Assembly (NCBI GenBank): GCA_039881145.1 | Contig: JAYKKI010000060.1 | Coordinates: forward strand, 3,720,501 to 3,784,500 | Direction: 5' to 3' | DNA from: Druceiella hillmani | Taxonomy: Eukaryota > Arthropoda > Insecta > Lepidoptera > Hepialidae | Length of the DNA stretch: 64,000 bases | Shown: positions 1 to 10,560 of the stretch, one piece after another | How positions within the stretch are numbered: the first letter of the stretch is position 1 | How the letters are laid out: the number at the start of each line of letters is the position of its first letter | Notes under the pieces: generated by a model | Databases searched by the model: none | What the model was told of the DNA's origin: nothing | Seen by the model: only the letters and a program-made list of their open reading frames with translations | Position numbers and translations under genes: made by a program

Positions 1-340
1 GGTCGGGGTCCGTGCTGACTAGGGCTCGGCTGGTAAATGCCACCTCGACTATATGGGCAGACCGACACTGCTATTCACTTCAAAAATAAATTGTCTAGCA
101 TGTTTCCACACACGTAAATATATTTTGATTTTCTCAATAAACATTTGTTTTGTCACTCTTAACTTTTTAAATATATTGGATTGACTAAAAAGTAATGAGT
201 GTTTTTTTTTTCGAAAATTATGTAGAAAATGTGAGAACGTTCTAGAAGCTTCCATTATTGAATATATATAAAGGGCACGGCACGCTCTTACTGATTCAGT
301 GATAATTAAGACGCTGCACTGTTAACACGCATAAAATGTG
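1..340. other. window edge, no gene assigned
   Basis: The first 75 bases are GC-richer than the surroundings and could be the edge of an exon or a transposon, but too little is visible to assign. The rest is AT-rich with no feature I can support. Confidence 0.3.
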
Positions 341-344
341 GATG

Positions 345-712
345 ATATTAAGACGCATGTGAGACACTGTCTACTCTACGAGTACCAATCTTGTCGCTCT
401 GTCGCCGAACGCGTAACATATGCCAACGCGTTGCTCGTGAAATAACGTCTGAAGCTACTGCAAAACGATGGTTCCAGCAGTTTCGCAGCGGCGATCACTC
501 AGGGAGAGTGGTCAATCACGCTCTGATCGACTGGTGGAATTAGACAGGTTAAAATTGTCGATTGAAGAAGAAAGCCAATTAACGACACGCTGGCTACCAA
601 CTGAGCTCGAGTGCTCCCACGTAACTATAGACAATCATTTACACTACTTGGGAAAAAGCTTCAAATATGGTGCTTGGGTACCACATAAATACGGTCCGAG
701 TGTACCCTAAAC
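345..712 (+). pseudogene. mariner-family transposase, N-terminal relic
   Basis: This is the broken N-terminal DNA-binding half of a Tc1/mariner transposase. Conceptual pieces match the family layout in order: RHCLLYEYQ near 353-380, then RWFQQFRSGD near 463-492, then TTRWLPTELECSHVTIDNHL and YGAWVPHKYGP near 580-705, the second helix-turn-helix and the WVPH linker. The pieces lie in different frames and a TAA interrupts the region near 443, so at least two frameshifts or stops have accumulated. The DDD catalytic domain is absent, because the similarity ends at about 710 where an unrelated dispersed repeat begins. The remnant cannot encode an active enzyme. The assignment rests on recalled family motifs; the exact mariner subfamily is not determined. 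Confidence 0.7.
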
Positions 713-744
713 TGTGTATCTGTACTGTAAATTTATATGTGAAA

Positions 745-925
745 AGAAATGATTGTGAAAAATTAGTATAAATATTTAATAATATTATAATTCAAAATCA
801 AAATAAATGAATGCGCTAACAAAGCCGAGACTTTGTTTTGTTGCGTTAAAGTTTTTGCAACACAGCTATTTTCTACAGCTTCTGTTGTTGTTTGTCCTTA
901 GGGAATAAATGGACACCAATATTTT
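745..925 (+). repeat. dispersed repeat, copy 1 of 2
   Basis: This stretch is visibly homologous to 16325-16515 in the same orientation. Shared blocks include 'aaagtttttgcaacacagc' against 'aaagtttttccgacccacag', and 'gttgtttgtcctt.gggaataaat'. Copy 1 directly follows the mariner relic, so it could be mariner 3' sequence or a separate element. Class unknown. Confidence 0.5.
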
Positions 926-967
926 CAACTGCTCCAACTGCAATTGCATACAACTGTACAATATCGA

Positions 968-971
968 GGCA

Positions 972-1030
<59 letters not shown>
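968..1030. repeat. (TA)n microsatellite
   Basis: Nearly uninterrupted TA dinucleotides. Confidence 0.95.
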
Positions 1031-1031
<1 letters not shown>

Positions 1032-1271
1032 TATCACACTATATATTCCCAAAGTTTAGAAAAACTTGGTAAAACCATTTTTTCGTCAAATGAAATGAAT
1101 GTTATGAATTAATCTAGTAAACGAGAAAAAAATTTAAGAATACACCTGTGGTTGTGGTTTTATTATTCTGTTTGTCTTTGTCTTCAACACATTTTATTTT
1201 CGGCTTTACATTTAATGATAAAGGTTGTGGAATAAACAACACACTTATACACAATGTTTGTAGCGACAAAT

Positions 1272-1354
<83 letters not shown>

Positions 1355-1360
1355 CGTGTG
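1272..1360. repeat. compound (TA)n(TG)n microsatellite
   Basis: A TA run of about 60 bases passes into a TG run of about 30 bases. Open frames across it are artefacts of the repeat. Confidence 0.95.
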
Positions 1361-2110
1361 TAAAAGATACACAAGTATGTTTGGATACAACAGAATCTAA
1401 TGTCACAGATCTGTGAACAGAATCTGGTTTTATTTGCGCAGTCGCTTGTTATGTGGTATTTTTATTACGACCATACAATCTAATGCAACTGTTGCAAGCA
1501 TCAAGAAGTCGGTTCAGTGTAACAAGGTAAACCCGTAATATTTACAAATATAAACTCGTATCAAAAGCGTTCAAAAAATACAAAACTGTAGGTTCATACG
1601 CCAATCTGGATTACTGCTGCTAACTTATAGCAACTTATCTTCTTTGTAAAGAAAGAAGATAAGTTGCTTACAATTTTATAAATAAAACAAGTGTATATAA
1701 AGTTGCTATTATTTTATTATATTTATATTTTCGTTACAATTTTATGAAAGTACAGGCCGTTGCATATCTAGAGTTCGGACTATACAGCAATATAATGTCT
1801 ATGAATAAATACTATTAATTCTTGGCATAGCACTATAAAATTAACTAGCTATGACATTTCGCGTGCTTATCGATAAAAAAGCCAACCTCGCCCACATAAT
1901 CTCACGAATGAAATTAAACTACTTTAAGATTTCATGTTAATTAGAAATTTATAAGCATCGTTAGTTATCTAGAAGTATGTCTTTTTTGCTTTTCTGATTA
2001 AAACTATATTTGAACTAATTTGTAGTAACATACTTAATAAATTTTGACTCCAAATTGTTGAATAAATGATAATAGTATACACACTTACAATTTTTACATT
2101 ATAGTGTACA
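1361..2110. other. AT-rich intergenic DNA
   Basis: No gene or repeat is assigned here apart from a perfect hairpin at 1630-1667 (16-bp arms, 6-nt loop). Confidence 0.4.
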
Positions 2111-2330
2111 CAAATCTAAATGCGCGAAGAAACACGTGAAAATTGTTGGCGACCTGCCGATTCGTTGACACTTTTGAATAAATTTCTGACGTTCGCGACC
2201 GCCATGTTGTTACCGCTCGGTCGGTTCCGCCGCCATTCGGATGCGCTCGGCATTTTTTATGCGTTACACAATTTTAACGTGACCGAATGACTCAGACGCC
2301 ACAAAAGAAGTTCCACTCCAATAACAAGTT
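2110..2330 (-). promoter_or_regulatory. CpG-rich island with a 45-codon minus-strand ORF
   Basis: This island of about 220 bp is clearly richer in GC and CpG than its surroundings. It contains a CACGTG E-box near 2134 and two GCCAT/ATGGCGGC-type motifs near 2202 and 2233, a pattern common in insect promoter and first-exon regions. On the minus strand an ORF runs from an ATG at 2253 to a TAG at 2116 (45 residues, starting MPSASEWRRN, with a second ATG at 2205). It lies just beyond the 3' end of gene A. It could be the first exon of another gene, a short protein or a regulatory island; I cannot choose between these. Confidence 0.3.
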
Positions 2331-2482
2331 TCGAGCCAGAATCACAAAGCTATCTATAAATATAATAATATATACTGCACATTTTCAATCTTTTTTTGGT
2401 TAAAAATCATAATAATTATTAAAATAATATAAAATATACAATAAAATAATTTCAATTAACTATAGGAGAATTTAGTATGCAA

Positions 2483-2488
2483 TTTATT
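2483..2488 (-). terminator. poly(A) signal of gene A
   Basis: AATAAA on the minus strand, about 190 nt beyond the gene A stop codon; a plausible 3' end for that transcript. Confidence 0.4.
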
Positions 2489-2674
2489 CTAATAAAATAC
2501 AAATAAGAATAGCACACGTTACAGGATTGAATACAGAAATAAATATCTACTTTAGTCTAGTGTAGAGCTTATATCGTGTATGTATTATATTTCGTTGTAT
2601 ATTATTTTACTATGTTTCGGTTATAATTATGTGCGATATACATATAATTTATAGTATAATATACATAAATAATA

Positions 2675-2842
2675 TTATAAATTATATCGAAAATCGATAT
2701 ACGGCGGAGGTTTAACTGGTTGATACAATTTGCGTTGTCGAGGTCCGAGGCCAAAGTATTGACCTCCGAGGTCTTCGTCACTGTACAAGCGGTTGGTTAC
2801 ACAAACCAGGGTCGTGAGGAATACAGTGATTAGAGTCCAAAT
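2675..2842 (-). CDS. secreted peptide gene A, terminal exon
   Basis: I do not recognise this protein. The exon starts right after an AG acceptor (tattccag, ending at 2843). It reads 55 codons to a TAA at 2675-2677 with balanced codon use in otherwise AT-rich DNA. It begins IWTLITVFLTTLVCVTN, a strongly hydrophobic signal-peptide core. It continues as a short mature part with an acidic start (LYSDEDLGG), then YFGLGPRQRK and a basic, proline-rich end (PVKPPPYIDFRYNL). Joined in phase 0 to the 8-codon exon at 7784-7807 it gives about 63 residues, of which about 38 would be mature if cleavage falls after VTN. An RQRK basic site could be processed. A neuropeptide, a proline-rich antimicrobial peptide or an accessory-gland peptide are all possible; none is shown. 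The splice model is inference; a transcript would decide it. Confidence 0.6.
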   Translation of the reverse strand: MWTLITVFLTTLVCVTNRLYSDEDLGGQYFGLGPRQRKLYQPVKPPPYIDFRYNL

Positions 2843-3397
2843 CTGGAATATTTATTTATTTGTTTAAAGTATATTATATACATTATTATGTTTATTTTGT
2901 ACTTATTGCTATAGAAACATTATTTCCTGTAAATGAGAAAGTTTGATTTAGTCGGGTGCCCCCTCACATAACTTATGCACAAATTCCCATAATGACATTC
3001 TGTCATTAGAAAAACATGTTATTAATGTGTTGGTTATGTAAAATAACACGTTTAAGGTGTTCTTTGTTCAAATCTATATTTGAGAAACTGAGAAAATTTC
3101 ATAAAAAAAATTATGTATCAAAAGTGAGCCATATTCGAAATAATTCGTTTGCGTTTCGTCTATTTGACGCTAGATGTCGCTAGGTAAAAGCAATATTACG
3201 CATGGAATTTTCGACGTAAATATGACTGCCAGTTAATAATTTTTTTTATTAATATATTCTAATCTTGGTTCTTCGGCTCTCATTTTTGTTTTTTCTTATA
3301 TTGAATGATTTCTATCTTTTACTAAATCATATCTTTGTTAGTTTGTACGTACTCGTATATAAATTTATATATTCTAAATAATTTTTTTATACATATA

Positions 3398-3973
3398 CAC
3401 GGTGTACGGGAATAGATGTCGTACCAAGAAAGACACTATTCGTTAGCTAAAACGGAATAAAATGTCGTTGAAATAAAACGTAAAACACGCCCTTTTTCTA
3501 ATTGAGTGCAAAAAAATATTACACATAATATTTTAAATACACCCAAAAAGTAACCGGGGGTGCGGTATTTACCAGTGGCGATGTCTTGGCAGCTGTTCGC
3601 GGGTTATTCCCCCAACCAGCGTTGAACAATATGCGCAAGTATCATGTGTACAAAAAAAGATGACAAATAATAGTGAATATCATTTTCATTTTCTGAAAAA
3701 AGTCATCTTTTAAAAAAATTCACATTACTCTTTTCAACACACCCTATACTTGCCAGGAGTGCGGTGTTTACCCACAGTGGCGATGTCTTCGCAGCTCTTC
3801 GCGGGTCATTCCTCCCGACCAGCGTTGAACAAGGTGCGCAAGTATCATGTGTACAAAAAAGATGACAAATAATTATGAATATTATTTTAAATTTTATTTT
3901 AACGATAAACAACTATATTTTCAGTCAAAGAATAACGCCTTTCTTTGTCCGACACGTATTCCCAAACACCGTA
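3398..3973. mobile_element. MITE with CACGGTG termini, long copy
   Basis: The element has terminal inverted repeats of about 40 bp (cacggtgtacgggaatag at the left; the inverse gacacgtattcccaaacaccgt at the right end, last base mutated). It is flanked by TATA on both sides (3394-3397 and 3974-3977). Both TIRs and the subterminal 'gaaataaaacgtaaaac' block are shared with the copy at 25291-25631. This copy is longer because a central block of about 240 bp (ggtgcggt..acccagtggcgatgtctt..tcatgtgtacaaaaa) occurs twice. No transposase is present. The superfamily is uncertain: CACGGTG ends with a 4-bp target duplication would fit a Chapaev- or CACTA-like group. Confidence 0.75.
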
Positions 3974-4019
3974 TATATTTGCCGTCGAACTTCATTTTTC
4001 TTAACATTAAGCATTGAGC

Positions 4020-4203
4020 ACTGCTAGAGAAGATTCAATTGTATAGCAGTTCATAGAAGACACCCACCATCCAAATTTCATCATTCATATAGTGCTAATA
4101 GTCTCCGAGTAAAATAGCTGTGACATACGGACAGACAGACAGACGGCCAGAACGAAATTATAAGGGTTAAGTTTTTCCCATTTGTCTGAGGAACCCTAAA
4201 AAT
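4020..4203 (+). repeat. lepidopteran-type interspersed repeat, 3' part
   Basis: This contains the 'atacggacagacagacagac' run followed by 'cgaaattataagggttaag' and the terminal 'gaggaaccctaaa'. It is the tail of a family seen again at 6590-7485, 9300-9500, 26190-26350 (inverted), 28700-28925, 29068-29640, 35300-35475, 39245-39400 (inverted) and 48050-48400. Recognition as a widespread lepidopteran repeat is from memory. Confidence 0.6.
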
Positions 4204-4594
4204 TAAATCGACAGCAGAAATAAATTTTGGTAGAACGCTTATCTTACATTACGAAGTGATAATATTATCACGATGTTTATCCCTGGACAACATTTTAAAT
4301 TTCCTGGTTTTAAAACTCCTTTGAGTCTTCACTAGTACATGGATTAAATGAATGGGTCAAAAATTTTAAATCCAGGACAAAGGAGAATATCCATTTTGTA
4401 TGGAGCATTTGGCCTAGTTATGAACATAAATGACTATCATATTTCAGATCAGAGAATATATCATATTTCAGATTTTATTTATTTATTTTAATTTTGAATA
4501 TACATTTAAACAAAAATATTTGAGTTTTGGCTCAGTGGAACAGCTCAGGTCTTCAATGAAGACATACATGTGTATGATTTTGAGGTTATAATTA

Positions 4595-4825
4595 CAATTA
4601 AATGAAACTACGTGATGTAGTATTATTTTTACTTTCTTTAAGTTCTTTACCACGACCTAGGTTTCTTTGTATTGCAACATCTTCAGGTGGGCTATTAGCA
4701 AAAATTCTTTTCGACAACGAATCTTTGCTAATAGCCCACCTGAAGATATTGTAATACAACAAAACCTAGGTCGTGGTAAAGAACTTAAAGAAAGTAGAAA
4801 TAATACTACATCACGTAGTTTCATA
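4595..4825. mobile_element. foldback element with facing hammerhead motifs, copy 1
   Basis: This is a near-perfect palindrome with arms of about 105 bp and a short centre (4691-4730). It belongs to a four-member family (8445-8635, 50525-50750, 54283-54490). Each arm contains a 41-nt hammerhead-ribozyme-like block. The minus-strand block (4650-4690) keeps the CUGANGA and GAA core boxes and an ACCUAGGU stem III, but its stem II closing pair is damaged. The plus-strand block (4736-4776) has lost the invariant G of the GAA box (now AAA). A tail outside the palindrome (gaatttctacaaaattaac, near 4850-4868) is shared with copies 3 and 4, so the element extends past the palindrome on that side. Confidence 0.75.
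4650..4690 (-). ncRNA. hammerhead-like motif, damaged stem II
   Basis: Stem I CCAC/GUGG, core CUGAAGA, GAA box, stem III ACC-UA-GGU and cleavage-site C are all present. In stem II two of the five pairs are broken relative to the intact copy at 50582-50622. Activity is doubtful. Confidence 0.4.
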
Positions 4826-4999
4826 AATCTACATCACGTGGTTGAGTAATGAATTTCTACAAAATTAACACCAAATATATGCAATAGATTATAATTAATT
4901 GAAAAATGTTATTACGAGAAATTTTCCAATAATATTATCAATACTAAATTGATTTTCAATTTTATATTTCTATATATTAAGGCATGGATCCACGTGGAC

Positions 5000-6580
5000 C
5001 ACTCGCGCCGTTGGCTTCGTACGCAGTGGATTTTGCAACCTTTTTTATACGTTCATGAGTTGTGTTTTATTAACCGGTTATTGCATTTTATTATTCTGGT
5101 CATAAATTTACGTATTTTATATTTAATGAAATAAGAAATCAGAACTATATTCTATATTAAGAAATACTTATTGCAGTTAATAATAAATATAAGTTAAAAA
5201 GTTTCTAGTGAACTAATTAATTACGTTACTATTTGACAAAAATTATTTTTATAGAACTTCAAACGTGTTTTGTTAGTTTTTTTTGCAAACAATTTCATCG
5301 CAACATAATTTCCATTTATTTTCAGAATTATTCTTAAATAAGAAATAATAATTCGTATTTATTGGGTACTTGGTATTTTGGTTATTTTGAGCCTATAAAT
5401 AAACGTCAATATGGGACTTCCAAAGAAAATTTAAAAAAACAAAATCCTAGCGAGATCTGTTAGTTTTTTAAGCAATACTGAATTTAATTTCAGGGGAATA
5501 TCAATAAAAGTATAATAGAATTGTTTAATGAAGTTAATTATATTCATTTGCCAATTTTTATTGTATTTATATTTTATATTAATGGTTCAGATGGAAAATT
5601 GCCATTTTTATACTTGTTAATACTCACAAATCTGCCTTATTTTCACAATAGCGGTAAAGTGTTTGTGTTTTAATAAATAGAAAATAATTAAAAATAAATA
5701 AATTCAGTGAATATTATTTAATCATCATATGTGTAAACGATAACTTAATATTTCTTTAAAATATCCATTACATTTATATTTGACACAAGTTAATGTTCGA
5801 ACTTTCATGCAAGTATTTAAACAGTGTCGATACTGACTTCCGATATTGAATAATGACTACAATTATCGATAACATGTGACAAATAATTGTCACTGATCCA
5901 TCCCTTATTTCACATTATGGCATAGACAAAATCTTTTTTTCTTGAGGCAATGGATCTGTTTATATCCGCTATATTAAATATTTAGATGTGTTTTTTATTC
6001 TAGAAAAGTTTTAAGAGCATACAAGAAAAAAGTACAAAATTTGAATAGAGGCTAAGAGTAATTCTTTACATGTTTCATCTTTGTTCATAACTAGGCCGAA
6101 ATTGTATATTCTCCTTTTAACCCCTAACCAACCGTTATAAAAACAGGACAGTGTCCGAGAAAAAGGGGGCGGATGGCAACACTACACTACGTAGACTATG
6201 TAATTTCATTTATAATAAAATAAGCTTTAACTTTCCACTTTTCAAATCTTAAACACAGAAACATTACGAAATTAAATTAAATGTTACAACATTTTGGGCG
6301 CTGTGTTCTTATATAAATAGAAGAAATTAGATCATCAGAAACTAGCACCATCTATTGAACATTGTCGGCACTACGTTCTAACACAACGAGGGAAAGAATT
6401 AGTAGAAAATTAACGCCATTTGTTATTAATTTCATGAAATTTACTATATGTCGTTCGATTACAAGCATACCAATTACATAAATCTAAAAAAGAAAACGCC
6501 TATAATGTGAATGGCTTGCAGACCGAGAGTTACGTATATTATTTGAAATGAAATTACTTTACTTTTCATAATCTTTTCCT
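5000..6580. other. AT-rich DNA within intron A
   Basis: No gene, tandem array or recognisable transposon beyond the inverted 40-bp block at 6085-6122. Confidence 0.4.
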
Positions 6581-6589
6581 AAACTTCCT

Positions 6590-7485
6590 AACCCAATAAA
6601 AATATACCTAATATAATTAAGTAGGGGACCTATGTATTAAAGTAAATATAATAAAACCTGTAACACCTAGAAATATATTTATAGTTTTCCTATAACATTT
6701 ACGTCGGCTTCTGAAAACAGGTTTTTTTTCGTAATTTCAGATTGAATAATTTTGGGACTATGGGGGGCGACAATATTTTTGGCTTATTTTGCAGTATATC
6801 TATGAAGATATTACTTAAAATTATGAACAAAATATATTTTAGAGACCATTAGAAGTAGGCCTTTCAAATTATATACCACACTAAAGAAAATAAAAAAAGG
6901 GTGCGTGTACTTATGTACGCGCGTGAGAAGTTATACTTCTTTGGCATCATTAAATAATACATACGGATAGATAACCTCAATTATATTGGAGCACTTGAAA
7001 AAGTCTATAAATACAATTTTTTCACTAATATTTACGAATAGTAAATATATTAACCAAAATATGGAATTTAAATCACTACTGAATATAATTTATCAGCACA
7101 TATATAAATCGCACTTATATGAAACTAAAACACGTGTGTGAATGTAGACACTAGAAACATGTGGATAAATACTATGAATATGAAAACAGTAAACATAGAC
7201 GACGATGGTGCCAATAGCTTTTGTTTCGAGACTGCAACCGCTGCAACTTCATACTGTAACTTTTGTGTGACGAATCTTAAAATTTCACTCTCATCATTTT
7301 TTCATAACGCGCCTAAAGAAGTATAACTTCAAAAATATCGAATAATTAATTTACCCATCAAAAATAATATAATGTCAAATTTGTTTCAACGTCAAGCAGT
7401 TTCTGAGCAAAAAACGGACAGACAGACACGTGAATGAGTTTATAAGGGTGAAATTTTTCCTTTGGAGTCGGCATCTTAAAAAGGA
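6590..7485 (+). repeat. lepidopteran-type interspersed repeat, long copy
   Basis: Internal blocks (aatataattaagtagggg; tctatgaagatattacttaaaatta) and the 'gacagacagacacgtgaatg' tail are shared with the copies at 29068-29640 and 48050-48400. A segment around 6890-7320 has no counterpart in those copies and may be an insertion. Confidence 0.5.
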
Positions 7486-7783
7486 TACAGTGGTCACATA
7501 ATTTTACGTCAAGAGTGATGACTGTACCCTGTTTCAATGCGTTTGTAACATGTCTCTTAGCTCCCAGTCAAATGGAAGCCAATAATGTGATATTTAAAGT
7601 GTAATAGAAAAATAAAATAAATTTAATTCTGGCATTTATTAAAGTGATTATCTTTTCCGATCTACCGAATTAGATCTCTTCCCGCGATTTCACACACAAA
7701 TTACAATGCGCATCGTATTTTATTTATTACCTTCAACAAATACTAAAATAGCGAGTTACTAAATTAAAATAAATTATACTCAC

Positions 7784-7807
7784 ACAAAACAACTTCGGCA
7801 AATGCAT
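7784..7807 (-). CDS. secreted peptide gene A, exon 1 (start codon)
   Basis: This is the first coding exon proposed for gene A. The ATG at 7805-7807 follows an A-rich context (aataaaaaaa), typical of insect starts. It reads MHLPKLFC and runs directly into a consensus donor GTGAGT (7778-7783). Joined in phase 0 to the exon ending at 2842, the product begins MHLPKLFCIWTLITVFLTTL, a textbook signal peptide with a basic residue followed by a long hydrophobic core. The choice is inference from three agreeing facts: start context, consensus donor with matching phase, and completion of a signal peptide. No nearer ATG plus donor on this strand did as well. Without transcript data another first exon cannot be excluded. 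Confidence 0.5.
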
Positions 7808-8165
7808 TTTTTTTATTGTGCAAATATTTAAAAACGAAACGCTTATTCCATCACGTAAAACGATCCAAGTTACAAGAAATTCACAAAGCTGACAGGAAGA
7901 CTGGCCATAAACAAAGGAATGAAATTCGAAAATCAAATGCGGTTTCAAAAAGTGGCGCGCTAAACGACCGAAACTCCGAATATGTAAATGGAATATGGAA
8001 AACGCGGTAGAATCGTCAAGTTTGCGTCCGCGAATGAGTTTGACGTTGTGGGGAATAAAATAAAACCTCGATTGGTCACAATAAGAATGCGTCGATGGTC
8101 TTTTGAGACGCCGGCTTACTGTAGGTGAAGTGCTTATTGGATAGATGTACGGAGAGGACTAATAC
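7808..8165 (-). promoter_or_regulatory. CpG-rich 5' region of gene A
   Basis: Upstream of the gene A start, about 350 bp are richer in CpG than the neighbourhood (gtggcgcgc near 7954, gcgtccgcgaatgag near 8023, gacgccggc near 8106). This suggests 5' UTR and promoter. I found no TATA box placed correctly before an initiator, so the transcription start is not fixed. Confidence 0.35.
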
Positions 8166-8444
8166 GAATAAAATTTAATAAGTTATCAAATTTCTACCAC
8201 TATGTAAGTACCGTTATATATAAATAGCATTGTCAAATAAATGTGACAGGCGTTATTTTTAAATAATTTTGTAGATCAAGAAGCTGTCAGTCTATTCTTG
8301 TAATAAAAAAGATAATTGAATGCGAATAGAATTCGCATCTATAAGATACTGTTATATAAATAGGTATTTTACAAGTATATATTACTGAATATATTTGGCG
8401 TCAATTTAGAAGAAATCCATTATCACTTAATTTTTAATCACATT

Positions 8445-8635
8445 TTATTTAAATTCTTAACCACGACCTAGGTTTCGTTGTGTGACAACATTTTCAGGTG
8501 GGTAATTTCTCTTTACTTGAAAGATCTTTACAAACTGCCCACCTGAAGATGTCATACAACAAAATCTAGGTAGTGGTTAAAAATTTAAATTAATTAGAAA
8601 TAATACTATATCACTTAGTTTCATTTAGTTGTGAA
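8445..8635. mobile_element. foldback element with facing hammerhead motifs, copy 2 (degenerate)
   Basis: The palindrome is shorter and more diverged, lacking most of the outer left arm. The minus-strand hammerhead block (8461-8501) has CUGAAAA in place of CUGAAGA, which loses the catalytic G. The plus-strand block (8539-8576) has a deleted stem II and AAA in place of GAA. Both should be dead. The tail 'tttcatttagttgtgaata' matches copy 4. Confidence 0.65.
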
Positions 8636-8639
8636 TAAA

Positions 8640-9300
8640 AATTAAGTATATATGAGTAAAAAAAATTAAAACAAAATTAATTAATTTTTAAAATTTTGGT
8701 TATTTCTCAAAATGCAATAACTTCTTTTAAACTGGTTGTAATAAATATAAAAAAAAGATTTTTTGTCTTTTACGATTCTAAAGATATCGATGAAAATTCA
8801 GCAAGGAAAAATGTTCAAAAAATGTTTACTCTTCATATTGCTAAACAGGGCGAAATAGTTTTTTTTTTAATTTTTATATTTTGCGCTCTCCTCTTTGATT
8901 TGACAATAAATTGTTCGAAGACCATTTTGGACGGAGTCATCAGCTATCGATCGTCGATATATTAAAATCACAATTATTTTGCATATTATTAACTAAATTT
9001 AGCATTTTTTAACCATATAATATCACATAGGTGGAAAATCACAAGTTGAAATTTAAAAAAAAATTGCATAATCTTTTCTGTTGAATTTTCGTCGATACTT
9101 CTGACCTGTAAAAAATAAAAAAGTGCCAAAAACTTTTGGCAAAGTGGTTTAAGACTTGAGCTAAAATTTAAGTCTAAAATTTCACACTTAATGATTTCAA
9201 ATAAAGTTATAAGTTAGTGACTTTAATTGGTCATGGAGAATTTCTTACTACGATGAAGATTCTGAGTCAACGGGAAATAATTTTTATGAATCAGTACGAA
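8640..9300. other. AT-rich intergenic DNA
   Basis: An open frame from 8696 to 8965 is AT-driven with no recognisable domain; nothing else was seen. Confidence 0.35.
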
Positions 9301-9500
9301 AGTAGGAAATGGTTTGAAGGCTGTATTTTATTGACTTAGACGCAGGATCACAAGACCATAGGCTATAGACTTTAGTATTTGATATTAATTTCAACTTGAT
9401 AACCCTGGCCTTCCTCAGAAAGAAGATCTTGATAGACATACGGACAACCAAGTGATACTGTAAGAGTCCTTTTTTTTAATTCTGAAGTGCGGAACCTCAA
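9300..9500 (+). repeat. lepidopteran-type interspersed repeat, diverged copy
   Basis: It shows the order expected of the family: 'ataggctatagactttag', 'tttcaacttgataaccctgg', 'agacatacggacaacc' and 'gtgcggaacctcaaaa'. Confidence 0.45.
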
Positions 9501-10560
9501 AATATATGGCAAAACTTTGTACATTCAACATTAAAAAAAGCTTTCAAGGTCAATAAAGACGTTCAAGTTTTTGGAGCTTTTCTCTGTATATTTGTGGCTG
9601 TATTATTTTTTATCAAAATATGATTACCATTGACTACGATGGAGTAGTTTACGTGAGCGATGTTGTTACGATATTTTTTAGTATTTCTTAGTTTCTGTTT
9701 AAAAACTAATGATATTAACTATTTAACCATATTTATATACATATGGCATCCTTAATACGTCACTAAATTTAATGTTTACATGCAATTTTTTTCCGCCTTC
9801 ATCTTCTTTAGCGCGGCTCAGACCTTACTTGTACATCTATCCTGTATGTATACTTCGTTCGTCTCAACTCATTACACGCCTTTTGATATTGAATCAGGCG
9901 AAGGTGTGAGCGAGAGCGACTCCTGTCGTCACGCTTACTCTCATATTACACAACCTGTTCTCGGAACTATTGTTTTGTTTAACCCTTTGTGTTCATGTGG
10001 TCATGGGGGACCCCAGTCGTTTATTATTTTCTTCTGTTATCCCTTTTTCTGTATGAAATGATTAATATTTTTTTATGTAGTTCATGGGATTAATCAATCA
10101 AGCAATTATTGAAAATAATATTTAAATGATCTTTTTTAACACCAGATATTTTCAGAATCTAATTAAATTCGTCGTAATTAATTAAAAAAACTATTTATTT
10201 ACTTTATTTTTAATTCATCTTTTTGGTCTCGGTTTCGATTTAATAATCACAGACGTCATAAATTGCATAAATGAAGTGACGTATTGGATTATTTTTATTA
10301 TGTTAATGATTTTTTATTTTTTGCGGTAAATTAATTTGTTAAAGTTCAAAGATCATTGATAGGTTATTTAGATCTAATTACTGTTTACTTTTTAAATGAA
10401 CATTTGGCTTTTGTAAAAATTATAAAGAAGAATGCCAACCAGTGGTACCAGTTGCACCTTGTGCCTCTAATTAATAAAACGCCAAAAAGCATGTTTTTAC
10501 TTATTATAATTTATTCTATATTACGTAGATGAAACTTTCCCGAAAAAATTGATAACAGAA
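9500..10560. other. AT-rich intergenic DNA
   Basis: It contains a GC-richer patch at 9890-10020, within a 93-codon plus-strand open frame that has no recognisable domain. I see no supportable gene. Confidence 0.35.

Larger units (their letters stand above)
2843..7783 (-). other. intron of gene A, repeat-filled
   Basis: The proposed intron is about 4.9 kb, with a GTGAGT donor at the high-coordinate end and a tattccag acceptor at 2843. It holds a MITE (3398-3973), copies of the lepidopteran 'gacagacagac' repeat, a hammerhead-bearing foldback element (4595-4825) and AT-rich filler with no other coding signal. A 40-bp block at 4378-4430 (aggagaatat..ggcctagttatgaac) recurs inverted at 6085-6122. 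Confidence 0.45.

Noticed and set aside
1114..1390. Ile-Tyr and Thr-His repeat ORFs on both strands
   Set aside because: They are translations of the (TA)n(TG)n microsatellite.
9780..10061. 93-codon ORF with hydrophobic start resembling a signal peptide
   Set aside because: No splice signals or recognisable domain; cysteine and phenylalanine content fits T-rich DNA. Not excluded, only unsupported.
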